The notes beneath the pieces were generated by a model. It had not been told where the DNA came from. It saw only the letters and a program-made list of their open reading frames with translations, and searched no databases. 64,000 nucleotides of DNA from Callipepla californica brunnescens (taxonomy: Eukaryota > Chordata > Aves > Galliformes > Odontophoridae): assembly GCA_023055505.1 (NCBI GenBank), contig JALIRH010000030.1, positions 8,986,001-9,050,000 on the forward strand, in the 5' to 3' direction. This document shows, in pieces, positions 1 through 11,082 of this stretch; the stretch's first letter is position 1; each line of letters begins with the position of its first letter. Made by a program: the position numbers and the translations under genes.

Positions 1-4
1 TCCT

Positions 5-2389
5 TTGGCCACAGAGTGCAGACCACAGTTTGCTTTCACGTGGAGGGGCATTCAGTACACCTGGAACCGTTTGCCCCAGGGGTGGAAACACAGCCCAGCC
101 ATTTGCCATGGGTTGATTCAGACCACACTGGAACAGGGTGGGGCACCTGAGCACCTCCAATATATTGATGACATTGTTGTGTGGGGTGATACAGCAGAAG
201 AAGTTTTTAAAAAAGGAGAGCAAATAATCCAGATTCTTCTGGGTGCTGGTTTTGCTATCAAACGAAACAAAGTGAAGGGACCTGCCCAAGTAATTCAGTT
301 CCTAGGAGTAAAATGGCAAGATGGGTGTCGTCACATCCCAGGAGATGTGGTTGACAAAATCACCAGCATGTCACCACCAACAAGCAAAAAGGAGACACAG
401 TCTTTTCTTGGTGTAGTACGCTTTTGGAGGATGCATGTCCCAAACTATAGCCTCATAGTAAGCCCCCTCTATCAGGTGACCCGAAAGAAGAATAATTTTG
501 CATGGGTTCCCGAACAGCAGCAGGCCTTTGAGAAGATTAAACAGGAGATAGCCCGCGCTGTTTCTCTGGGGCCAGTACGGATGGGACAGGACATAAAGAA
601 CATCCTCTACACTGCTGCTGGAGAGAAAGGTCCCACTTGGAGTCTGTGGCAAAGAGCCTCTGGGGAGACCCGAGGCCGACCCCTGGGATTTTGGAGCAGA
701 GTGTACAGGGGTTTGGAGGAGTGCTACACTCCAACTGAGAAGGAGATTTTGGCAGCATATGAGGGAGTTCGGGCTGCCTCTGAAGTAATTGGCACTGAGA
801 CGCAGCTCCTCCTGGCACCTCGATTGCCAGTGCTGAACTGGATGTTCAAAGGAAAGGTTCCCTCCACCCATCATGCTACTGATGCCACTTGGAGTAAGTG
901 GATTGCACTGATTACACAGCGAGCTCGGATGGGGAACCCCAACCATCCAGGAATCCTGGAGGTGATCATGGACTGGCCTGAAGGTAAAAAGTTTGGAACA
1001 ACACCAGCAGAGGAGGTGTCACGTGCTAAAGGGGCCCCACCATATAATGAACTACCAGACAATGAAAAGAGATATGCCCTGTTCACAGATGGATCCTGTC
1101 GTATTGTGGGAAAGCACCGCAAATGGAAATATGCTGTGTGGAGCCCCACACGACGAGTTGCAGAGGCCACTGAAGGAGAAGGAGAATCGAGTCAATTTGC
1201 AGAGGTAAAGGCTGTCCAACTGGCCTTAGATGTGGCTGAATGGGAGAGGTGGCCAATGCTGTATCTTCATACTGACTCTTGGATGGTGGCAAGCGCTTTA
1301 TGGGGGTGGTTGCAGCAGTGGGAACAAAACAACTGGCAATGGAAGGGCAAACCTATCTGGGCTGCGGAACTGTGGAAAGACATTGCTGTCCGAACAAAAA
1401 AGTTAGGTGTAAAGGTGCATCACATAGATGCTCATGTGCCCAGGAATCGAGCTACTGAAGAGCAGAAAAATATCCATCAGGTAGATCAAGCAGCCAAAAT
1501 TGAAATGTCTAAAATAGACTTGGGCTGGCAGAACAAAGGAGAGTTATTTTTAGCTCGGTGGGCCCATGAGACCTCAGGCCATCAAGGAAGAGACGTGACC
1601 TATAAGTGGGCTAGAGACCGAGGGGTGGACTTAAGTATGGATGCCATTGCACAGGTTATCCATGACTGTGATATATGTGCCATAATTAAACAGGCCAAGA
1701 GGATGAAACCTCTCTGGCAGGAAGGGCGATGGCAGAAGTATAAATATGGGGAGGCGTGAAAGGTTGATTATATCACCTTGCCGCGATCTCGCAATGGTAA
1801 GCGTTATGTGCTCACCATGGTGGAAGCAACCACTGGGTGGCTTGAAACATATGCAGTACCCCATGCTACCGCCTGAAACACCATTCTAGGTCTCGAGAAT
1901 CAAGTCCTATGGCGACATGGCACTCCAGAATGAATTGAGTCAGATAATGGGACTCATTTCAAAAATTCTCTTGTAAATACTTGGGCCAAAGATCATGGCA
2001 TTGAATGGATTTATCATATCCCCTATCATGCACCAGCTTCTGGTAAGATTCAAAGGTACTGTGGGTTGTTAAAAACCATGTTGAAAGCAATGGGTGGCGG
2101 AACATTTAAGCATTGGGAGAAAAATCTGTCAGAAGCCACCTGGTTGGTCAACACTCGAGGATCCATCAATCGTGATGGTCCTGCCCAATCCAACTCCCTA
2201 CCTACTGTAGAGGGAGATAAGGTCCCTGTAGTACATGTAAAGAACATGTTGGGGAAAGCGGTATGGGTCCTTCCAGCTTCTGGGAAGGGCAAACCTCTTC
2301 GTGGAACTGTCTTTGCTCAAGGACCTGGGTCCACTAGGTGGGTGATGCAGAAGTATCGGATGTTCAGTGTGTACCACGAGGGAATTTGA
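5..2389 (+). pseudogene. pol: ERV-L pol (RT-RNase H-integrase), three in-frame opal stops
   Basis: One uninterrupted frame reads from within RT to the end of integrase. RT has the catalytic YIDD at 161-172. RNase H has its acidic residues in FTDGS (Asp codon 1088-1090), QFAEV (Glu 1202-1204) and HTDSW (Asp 1274-1276). The integrase HHCC zinc region spans HETSGHQG to CDIC (about 1567-1680). Three TGA codons break it at 1757-1759, 1874-1876 and 1931-1933; the related copy at the right end of the window reads Trp, Arg (CGA) and Arg there. There are no indels. The third catalytic acid of the integrase D,D-35-E triad is Gln (CAA 2051-2053) where the right-hand copy has Glu. The copy is non-functional as it stands. 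Confidence 0.93.
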
Positions 2390-2524
2390 TGTTGGGGGAG
2401 TGCAGTCAGTAATTCTGTGTATATACTTGTATATATGTTGTGTGTGTGTGTATCTAATGCATGTTAATCATTGTTTTTCTGTGTGTATCAAGAATGATGT
2501 AGTGATGTGGAATAAGGGGTGGAA
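2390..2524 (+). other. ERV-L 3' non-coding tail with short polypurine tract
   Basis: This stretch lies between the integrase stop and the LTR. It holds a TG-rich run (gtgtgtgtgt near 2440) and ends in the purine run aataaggggtggaa directly against the TGTCATGG that opens the LTR. That is the expected place and composition for a plus-strand primer. Nothing coding is seen. Confidence 0.7.
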
Positions 2525-3086
2525 TGTCATGGTTTTATGATTTTTGGTACTGGCATTCCACATCATAACATCATGTAGTCCATTAAGAGTTGGAGAGTTA
2601 ACACTCCAGCCCCATGGTTCATTGATAATTCCAGGTATACCTGCTTCAGAAGAGAATAAGAACTACATTCCCCAGAGGACTTTGCGATGCTTTGTATTTT
2701 TACGTGTTTTCCGCTCAGAGGGAGCAGATAAAAACCCTCAGCGGTCACGGGACGCTCTCTTTCTTTCGAGATCGACTCAGCAGTGGGTGCTCGCTGCCGT
2801 ATCGCCTTCAGCATTAGCGTAAGGCCTTCAGTTTATCGGACACTCTCTCTTGCTCATTTTATTTGATTCATTAGCCTCAATTCCAATTATATTATATTGT
2901 GTTATTTTACTTTCTGATATCTTATTTGGTAGATTAGCTTTCCTCCTCAGATCGTTGCCGCTGTTTTGTTTCTGGGTCCATCTTCCTTTTCCCTTTTTCC
3001 TTGCCCTTTCCTGGGGTGTGGGTCCGTGGGTCCCCCGCACCAATCGTCACGGAACCGGGCCGATCCAGCCCGGTAAACCGTTGACA
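2525..3086 (+). repeat. ERV-L LTR (about 562 bp), shared by two proviruses
   Basis: It begins TGTCATGG and ends TTGACA, with TG...CA termini. A near-identical 572-bp LTR lies at 60038-60609. Partial antisense relatives of its 3' half are at 8581-9020, 37435-37880 and 59634-60030, and U3-only pieces are at 11083 and 39078. A TATA-like gataaaaa sits near 2727. The 3' part is pyrimidine-rich and leads into the primer-binding site after a 4-base gap. Confidence 0.88.
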
Positions 3087-3090
3087 TTTT

Positions 3091-3166
3091 TGGTGCCCAA
3101 TGTGGGGCTCGAACCCACGACCCTGAGATTAAGGGTCTCATGCTCTACCGACTGAGCTAGCCGGGC
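3091..3166 (-). other. Full-length reverse-transcribed tRNA-Lys(CUU) at the primer-binding site
   Basis: Read on the minus strand, these 76 bases are a whole tRNA: the 5' end GCCCGGCTAGCTCAG, a D-arm, an anticodon loop CCCTTAA (anticodon CTT, Lys), the T-loop GGTTCGAGCC and a 3' CCA. The CCA matters because eukaryotic tRNA genes do not encode it, so the source was a mature tRNA. It starts exactly where the 18-base primer-binding site should start. The right-hand provirus has only the usual 18 bases (60614-60631). Differences from a canonical tRNA-Lys include a C-A mismatch at the base of the acceptor stem and a changed discriminator base, both CpG-decay-like in the DNA. It is not a transcribed tRNA gene. 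Confidence 0.9.
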
Positions 3167-3334
3167 AGAGACATACTCTTAGAGTGAATCTCTGTCTCTT
3201 GCTAGCAAGCTTATCTGTACTGCAGGTACTGTACGGCATAACACGACCTTGAAGTCTGGACGTACTGCCAGTTGTTCTGGGATATCTGTAAACTTTTTTG
3301 GGTGCTGCTAACTTGTTATAGTAAAGAAAAAAAA

Positions 3335-3922
3335 ATGCTCTCTCTTTTTAAACTGCTCTTAAAGGGGCTGCATTTCATTGTTTTTTCCCTTTTAATGCTC
3401 AAAACATACTGGGACCTTTTCCCTGAGCACCTGCAAGATCCTGAGAACTTGAGCAGATATTTGAGACAGGGATGCTGCGGCTCAGACAGATCTGAGGAGG
3501 CCCAAATTATTTGGGGTCTGGCTTATGCCAATCGGACCTTATTCAATACTATCCCAGAGAGGCATAGAGTTTCTGAAATAGAGTGAGAGAGTCTCCAAGC
3601 CGAGAGAGATAGTGTCCAGATCCAGAAAGAGAGTCTTTTAGCTGACAGTCAGACTCTCCTGACCACTTCAGACAGCCTCCAGTCTGATCAAGATACCCTC
3701 CAGACCAAGCAATTCACTTTTCATTTTGAGAAAGACGCCCTCCAGCCTGAAAGAGATGGCCTCCAGTCCGAACTTAACAACCCTCAGTCTCAACAAGATG
3801 GTCTCCAGTCTGAGCAAGATGCCCTCCAACCTGAAAGAGACACTCTCCAGTCTGAACGAGACGTCCTACTGTCTGAACGGTATTCCTTCAGAACTGAGCG
3901 AGGTACCTACCAGCCAGAATAG
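3335..3922 (+). pseudogene. gag: ERV-L gag-like ORF plus heptad-repeat coiled coil, ending in UAG
   Basis: The ATG at 3335 opens 83 codons: a hydrophobic N-terminus (LFKLLLKGLHFIVFSLLML) and then a charged part ending at TGA 3584-3586. The same frame continues for 111 codons as repeats of a 7-residue unit of the form D-x-L-Q-x-E-R, encoded by a 21-bp DNA repeat, until TAG 3920-3922. Leu and acidic/basic spacing every seven residues predicts a coiled coil. No capsid domain and no CCHC zinc knuckle are present, so this is not a normal Gag. The same TGA and the same TAG occur in the right-hand provirus. The protease follows in the same frame as the TAG. Confidence 0.75.
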
Positions 3923-5252
3923 CTCCTGCCCCCCAGCCAGGTGGGGGAAAGGGATAATATAGTGTATTGGACTTTGTGGATTCAACGGCCTGGCACATCA
4001 GAAACACAAAAATATAAGGCATTAGTGGACACTGGTGCACAATGCACTCTAATGCCCTCAAGTCACCAAGGGACAGAATTAATCCATATTTCTGGGGTGA
4101 CTGGGGGTTCACAAGAGTTGACCATGACTCAGTCACCTTTTAATAGCTTCATATGTCGAGTGCGTAAAGCCAGTGGAGAATGGAGGCTGACGTAGATTAC
4201 CATGGCCTGAATGAAGTCACACCTCCACTGAGTGCTGCTGTGCCGGACATGCTTCAACTCCAGTACGAACTGGAGTCAAAAGCAGCCAAGTGGTATGCCA
4301 CCATTGACATTGCTAATGCCTTCTTTTCAATTCATTGGCCACAGAATGCAGGCTGCAGTTTGCCGTCACCTGGAGAGGCGTTCAGTACACCTGGAACCGT
4401 TTGCCCCAGGGGTGGAAGCACAGCCCAACCATTTGCCATGGGTTGATCCAAACTGCATTGGTTCAGGGCAGTGCTCCTGAGCATCTGCAGTACATCGATG
4501 ATATTGCTGTATGGGGCAATACAGCAGAGGAAGTTTTTAAGAAAGGAGAGACAATAATACAGATCCTCCTGCGAGCTGGCTTCGCTATTAAGCGAAGCAA
4601 AGTGAAAGGACCTGCACAAGAAATCCAGTTCCTAGGCATAAAGTGGCAAGATGGACGTCGTCACATCCCAACAGATGTGATTGACAAAATTACTGCCATG
4701 TCTCCACCCACCAATAAGACAGAGACCCAAGCTTTTCTGGGTGTAGTGGGCTTTTGGAGACTGCATGTTCCAAACTACAGCCTCATTGTGAGCCCCCTTT
4801 ATCAGGTGACCCGGAAGAAGAATGATTTTGTGTGGGGCCCTGAGCAGCAGCAGGCTTTTGAGCAAATTAAGCAGGAGATAGCCCGTGCCGTGGCCCTGGG
4901 GCTAGTGTGGATGGGACATGATGTAAAGAACATCCTCTACACTGCTGCTGAAGAGAAAGGTCCCACTTGGAGTTTGTGGCAAAGAGCTTCTGGAGAGACC
5001 CAAGGCCGACCCCTTGGATTCTGGAGTCGAGCATACAGGGGGTCTGAGGAGCGCTACACTCCAACTGAGAAGGAGATCTTAGCCGCGTATGAGGGGGTTC
5101 GAGCTGCTTCCGAAGTAATCGGTACTGAAGCGCAGCTCCTTCTGGCACCTCGACTGCCAGTGCTGAACTGGATGTTCAAAGGAACAGTTCCCTCTACCCA
5201 TCATGCTACTGATGCCACTTGCAGTAAGTGGATTGCGCTGATTACACATTGA
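3923..5252 (+). pseudogene. pol: ERV-L protease-RT fragment, internally deleted and frameshifted
   Basis: The frame after the gag UAG encodes an aspartic protease with ALVDTGAQCTLM (active-site DTGA about 4028). The rest of the protease and the start of RT are missing: the text jumps from the protease flap region to RT near 4130, a deletion also found in the right-hand copy. Single-base deletions near 4192 and 4334 shift the frame. From 4335 an RT ORF runs to TGA 5250-5252, with YIDD (IDDIAVWG) intact. The element ends about 5330 in the RNase H connection. It is non-functional because of the shifts and truncation. Confidence 0.88.
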
Positions 5253-5330
5253 GCTCAGATGGAGAACCTCAGCCAGACAGGAATCCTAGAAGTGATCATG
5301 GACTGGCCTGAAAGCAAGAAATTTGGAACC

Positions 5331-6478
<1,148 letters not shown>

Positions 6479-7280
6479 AAACACCTTCAGAATATGAGAA
6501 CCTTCAGAAGCAGTTCCAGCCACGTTTCCTACCAGCACATGCACACTGCAGACAGAGCCTGCAATGCCCCAGACATGGAATAGCTTCAACCAGAGCCACA
6601 GCCTGGTTACCCATTGTGGCTGTGTGTGGTGATGAACCACACAGTTCCATTGTCCTAAATGCAGGTTGAGATCCAGCAATGGCTCCAACCTCATCATGTA
6701 GAAAGGGATCCACTCAGGTCAGGGACCACAGAAATTGCAGCACTGCAGGAAGAGCTTCATCCAGAGCTCTGTCCACACGGAATGTTGCCCAGTGCTCATG
6801 AGGGGAATGCCCTGCAAGCGTCTGTGCTGCAGGAAGAATTTCTCTCAGGGCTGACTTCTCATTTCTCATTGGAAAGCCACAGCGCAAAGACCTTGAGAAT
6901 GCTGGAGATCCCAGCATGTGGGAGAGCCAGATGCTTCTCCCTCCACAGGAAGTGTTTGCAAAGAAGATGGCTTTGCTGGAACCCTCTGCTGAAGGGATTT
7001 ATCCCAGGAGTTTCAAATGGCCTTTCCTTGCTAACAAAAATATTCTCTCACCATGCCTTCTTTTCTCCTCTGCTCTTCTTGCAAGCAGCTCATTGATGCC
7101 TACTCCTAAGGAAAAACAGCTGTGTACGGATGCTCTGTGCGTCTGCTTGGGTGAGCTCCTATTAGTAGTTTCTGAGTGCACTGATGCATGAAATAGAAGG
7201 GTCAGGAGAGCAGTAACGTGGCTTGTGGATTTTTTCTGAAAATAACCTGTAGTTGAAGGGGAAGGGGGTGAATAAAGTAG
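6479..7280 (+). other. ZK1 3' region with fossil fingers and poly(A) signal
   Basis: Downstream of the stop, fragments still resemble decayed zinc fingers (for example SFNQSHSLVTHCG and a C-x-x-C-x-KSFIQSSVH pattern around 6590-6780) in more than one frame. The same remains follow ZK2 to ZK5. AATAAA at 7271-7276 is conserved at the matching position after ZK3 and ZK5, and after ZK2 and ZK4 on the other strand. It is the likely transcript end for the family. Confidence 0.6.
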
Positions 7281-8180
7281 GAGAGTTGTTCTGGAGCAAA
7301 TCTCAATGCATCTTGCTTTTTGTTCTAAAAATAAAAGACCAATTTGTGGATTGAGGAATGGTAAAAGGAAATTTGATTTTGGTGCTGACTCCAGTCCACA
7401 GCTTTCATCACAGGGAGGCATTTCTTTCACACAAGCAATGTCATTCCTTTTCACAGTGCTGCACATTGCTTCTACTCCCCTTCCCAAAAGATTTCACAGG
7501 AGCTCAAAGCAGCTGTGAGACACCAAGCTTTGCTTGGTTCCACTAGCTGTAGTAAAAGCTGAGCTTGTTTCTCCTAAGTGCAGCATCCCATGTCTCAGGA
7601 GGTGGTGGGAGCAGAAGGCAGTGCAAAGCCACAGGGTGCACAAGCAGCTTATTCCCGCAGCACAGAGGTTTCAGAGTGCTCTCCAGTGCATGCTTGCCTC
7701 TTTTCTGAGCTTGAAGGTCTTTGCTGTGACCTTGGAAATATTCTGGAAGAACACGCTCAGAAGGGCCATCACATTTGCTGGGCTCTTCTCAAGCTGCAGT
7801 GCTTGGACTGCAGTTTGCAGGAAGTGGAGTTTGACTTTGGTGAGCTGGTGAAGCCGGCAGGAGCCTGCCCATGTCCTCAGGAGCTGTGAGTTTCTTTGTA
7901 GGATCCCTGAGCACTCCCTGCGAACCACAAGGAGATGATGCTTGCAGTATGGAGGAGCGCTGCTTCCTCCATCTCAGGGAGCAGGGGCCTGGTGTGGTGC
8001 AGGAGAGGTAGAGCAGGGCCCTGGGGGTTGGAGGAACACACAGCTCCAAGGAAAATGCGTGGGGAAGAAGCAAGCAGCTGGGAGGATTAAGAATCCTCAG
8101 CAACATGAGATAGCAGCCCAACCAAGAGCTGGAATGATTTATTTTTCAACTGCATCCAATTAATTCCTATCCTATGGCAC
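7281..8180 (+). other. Conserved downstream block of the KZNF unit, coding status unclear
   Basis: The block is repeated after ZK3 (36120-37020) and inverted after ZK2 and ZK4 (17280-18170, 45590-46470). One plus frame, 7578-7889, gives a 103-residue peptide starting MQHPMSQEVVGAEG. Related peptides occur at the three paralogous places, but with small frame disturbances and with overlapping open frames on both strands. I do not recognise a domain. ZK5 has lost the block by deletion. It could be a captured exon of another gene or an old repeat. Confidence 0.4.
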
Positions 8181-8580
8181 TGCTCATGTGTTTCCCCTCT
8201 CCTTTCAGATTTCCCCAAGAAGCATTCTCACTATTGTCTATTTTCATTTTATACCACTGTGTTCTCAGAAATGCTGATTTTGCTTTCCTAGAAAAAGCAA
8301 ACAAACAAACACAGTGAGGTCAGTTTTCCATTTTACTCTCTGTAATATTATAAAAAATGAACTGATGATTTCACCCCTACATGTCTAGCTGCATTAGGGG
8401 ATGGAAAAATCACTTTCTTTCCTCTCTCCCTGTACCTTCTTTCCCTGTGCTTTGGGGAAGGAAATCCTTCTGTAGTGGATATGAGTACCTACAGAGCTAT
8501 GACTACAGTGCGCAGTCAGAAGGTACAGGAGCATTTTAAATGCCAAAATAGGTTGTTTTCCTTGTGGTGGTGGGATGGTG
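8181..8580. other. Spacer without recognisable feature
   Basis: The DNA is T-rich and pyrimidine-rich, duplicated at 37030-37430 and, in part, at 59330-59630. I see no gene, splice-framed exon or repeat that I can name. Confidence 0.5.
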
Positions 8581-9020
8581 GATTAAACGGTTTACCAGGC
8601 TGGTTTGGCCCGGTTCTGTGACGATTGGTGCGGGGGACCCACGGACCCACTCCCCAGGAAAGGGGAAGGAGGAGAGGGAAAAGGGAGAAGGGAGATGGGT
8701 TTAAAAACAAAACAGCAGCAACAATTTGAGGAGGAAAGCTAATTTACAAAATGAATTTTCAGGATGCAAAATAATAAAATATAATACAATATGATTGGAA
8801 TAAAGTCTCATGAATCAGATCAAATGAGCAAGAGAAAGAATGTCCGATGAACCGAAGGCCTTACGCTAATGCTGAAGGTGGACGGCTGCAACAAACACCC
8901 ACTGCTACAGCAGTTGTGTGTACTGCCAAGGCTCAGAAGGGCACACGTTGTCCTTGTGTCGATAGGGCCTTCTTGTAACCCTGTAGGGAGGCCAGAAGGT
9001 GTAGTATCATTGTCCCTCAC
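8581..9020 (-). repeat. Antisense partial ERV-L LTR (3' half)
   Basis: The block starts with the complement of the ERV-L LTR end (ggtttaccaggctggtttgg, then the complement of the CCCCGCACCAATCGTC region) and continues through the complement of its central part at about 8820-8880. Beyond that it is more diverged, which suggests another LTR subfamily. Copies lie at 37435-37880 and 59634-60030 at equivalent positions downstream of ZK3 and ZK5, so this insertion predates the array expansion. Confidence 0.75.
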
Positions 9021-9439
9021 CGAACACTACACACCCACATCCCACTGAACGTGAGAGAGCCTTGGGCAGTCTACAGCACCACACCTCCAGAGGCTGCAGC
9101 TATGGCTTAACCCTTCTGTTCCAAGAGACAAACCAAGGGCTTTCCTTAACATTACAATCACCTGTTGCAATGGGATTGCCAGTAAATGAGCACCTGAGTG
9201 ACCGGAGTGGAGGAGCCCAGATCCACCCATTCTCTCTCTCTCTCCCTATCAGTGCTGCTTCCAGGAGTTCCTATATGCTCAGAGCCTGCACAGGTTAACC
9301 CCTTCCCCTCCCTTGCTCTCTTACTACCAGCTCACCAGAGTTTGAATGAGAGGTGGCGGCATTCCTTAACTCAAGCGGTTGCTGGGAGGGGTGAGTTAAT
9401 TCCCCTTTCCTCTAGGATCTTGTTATATAGCACCTGTAT

Positions 9440-11075
9440 CTGAAATAAGGGCTCAGTCACTGCCTTTATTTCCTCTACACTGCTCATCACGGGAGACTTC
9501 AACCAAGCCAATATTGGTTGGAAGGAGAACAAGGCAGGGCACCAGCAATCCAAGAGTTTCCTGGAATGAGTTGATGATAAGTTCTTCTTCCAGGTGGTGC
9601 AGGAACCCAAGAGAAATTGTGCTCTGCTGGAACTCATCAATGTCTTCCCAGCAAGGAGAGGCTGATGAGTAATGTGGAGCTCCAGGGCCAAAAAATGATG
9701 GAGTTCAAGATCTTTACTGCATCAAAGTGGGTATGCAGCAAGCTCACGACTCTGGACTTCAGGAGAGCAGACATTGACCTCTTCAGAGAACTACTTGGCA
9801 GGGTGATATGGTATAAAGCCCTGGAGGGAAGAGCAGACCAAGAAAAATTGTCAGTATTCAAGGGCCATCTTCTCCAAGCCCAGGAGCAGTGCATGCCACA
9901 ATTGAGGAGGGCAGGCAAGGATGCCAGGAGGCATCCGTTAGTGAACAGGGAGCTCCTGCACCTACTTATCTGTCGTAGTTGAAAGGCCATAGGAGTGTGG
10001 TGAAGTTCCCACTGTCTGTAGAAAGGGAAACATAACCCCCATTTTCAAGAAGGGGAAAAAAGAAAATCCAGGGAACTACAGGCCAGTCAGTCTCACCCCT
10101 AGCTTGGCAAGATCATGGAGCAGATCCCCCTGAAGGCCCATCTAAGGCACATGGAAAATAAAGACAGGGTGATTGGTGGTAACCAACAGAGTTTCACCAA
10201 GAGCATGTCATGCCTGATAATCTCGATGGCCTTTTATGATGGAGTTACAGTCTTGCTGGAGAAAAGAAGAGCAACTCATGCCGTCTACATGGACTTGCCC
10301 AAAGCATTGGACACACTGCCACGTGACATCCTGGTCACCAAATTGGAGAGAAATTGATTTGAAGGACAAACCACTCCTTGGGTATGGAACTGGCTGAACA
10401 TTTGCACTCGGAGAGTTGTGGTCTATGGCTCAGTGTGCAAATGGAGTCCGGATATGAGTGGTGTCCCTCAGGGATCAGTGCTGGGACCAGTGTTACTTAA
10501 CATCTTTGTAGGAGACTGTAGGCTGTGGGATAGAGTGCACCCTCAGCAAGTTTGTGAATGACACCAAAAGGAGCGGTGCAGTTGACATGCTAGAGGGAAG
10601 AGGGCACCATCCAAAGGCACCTGGACAGCCTTGAGAGATGGGCCTATGCCAGCCTCATGAAATTCAGCAAAGTCAATTGCAAGGTCCTGCAACCTGGGTT
10701 GGCACAAATATGAGCACAGAATGGATTGAGAGCAGCCCTGCGAAGGACCCCACCTGGAGTACTGCATCCAGTTCTGGAGCCCCCAACACAAGAAGGACGT
10801 GCAGCTGTTGGAGCAGGTCCAGAGAAGGGCTACAAAGATGATCAGAGGGCTGGAGCACCTCCCCTACGAGGACAGGCTGAGAGATCTGGGGCTTTTCAGC
10901 CTGGAGAAGAGAAGGCTCCAGGGAGGCCTTAGGGAGGCCTTCCAGTACCTGGAGGGGACCCACAGGAGAGCTGGGAAGGAACGCTTTATAAGGGAATATA
11001 GCAGCAGAACAAGGGAAATTGGCTTAGAAGTGGAAGAGGATGCAGTTAGACAAGATACTAGGAGAAATTCCACCT
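9440..11075 (+). mobile_element. CR1 LINE ORF2 fragment (endonuclease end, RT, 3' part)
   Basis: The translation shows a CR1 endonuclease signature (TGDFNQANIGW about 9490), then a block with FRRADIDLFRELLGRVIW (about 9760), then RT blocks: KKENPGNYRPVSLTP (10060-10100), YMDLPKALDTLP and [19 protein letters not shown] (10460-10510). The 3' part holds the typical CR1 text for [15 protein letters not shown] (about 10880). Stops and shifts are frequent. The catalytic FADD motif reads FVND (10551-10562). A large part between endonuclease and RT is missing at about 10020. The element is cut by an ERV-L LTR at 11083. Confidence 0.85.
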
Positions 11076-11082
11076 GTGAGTG

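Larger units (their letters stand above)
1..5330 (+). mobile_element. Two ERV-L proviruses joined through one LTR, truncated on both sides
   Basis: The order is pol (1-2395), short 3' tail, LTR (2525-3086), primer-binding site, gag-like ORF, protease and reverse transcriptase (to about 5330). A single LTR therefore serves as 3' LTR of the left provirus and 5' LTR of the right one. Such a layout arises by LTR-LTR recombination between tandem copies or by tandem integration. The left provirus is cut by the window edge. The right one stops in the RNase H region where it meets ZK1 intron sequence. There is no env and no dUTPase-like segment between integrase and LTR. Family assignment rests on the RT block around LPQGWKHSPAICHG and YIDD, which is ERV-L (class III) like. 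Confidence 0.92.

Noticed and set aside
3091..3166. Functional tRNA-Lys gene on the minus strand
   Set aside because: It includes the CCA tail, sits exactly at a primer-binding site, and has an acceptor-stem mismatch; it is a cDNA copy.
3726..3962. Plus-strand frame of 78 codons rich in Ser, Leu and Asn (also 11218-11442, 39213-39437, 61214-61513)
   Set aside because: This is an alternate frame of the 21-bp heptad repeat; the DxLQxER frame is continuous with gag and pro.
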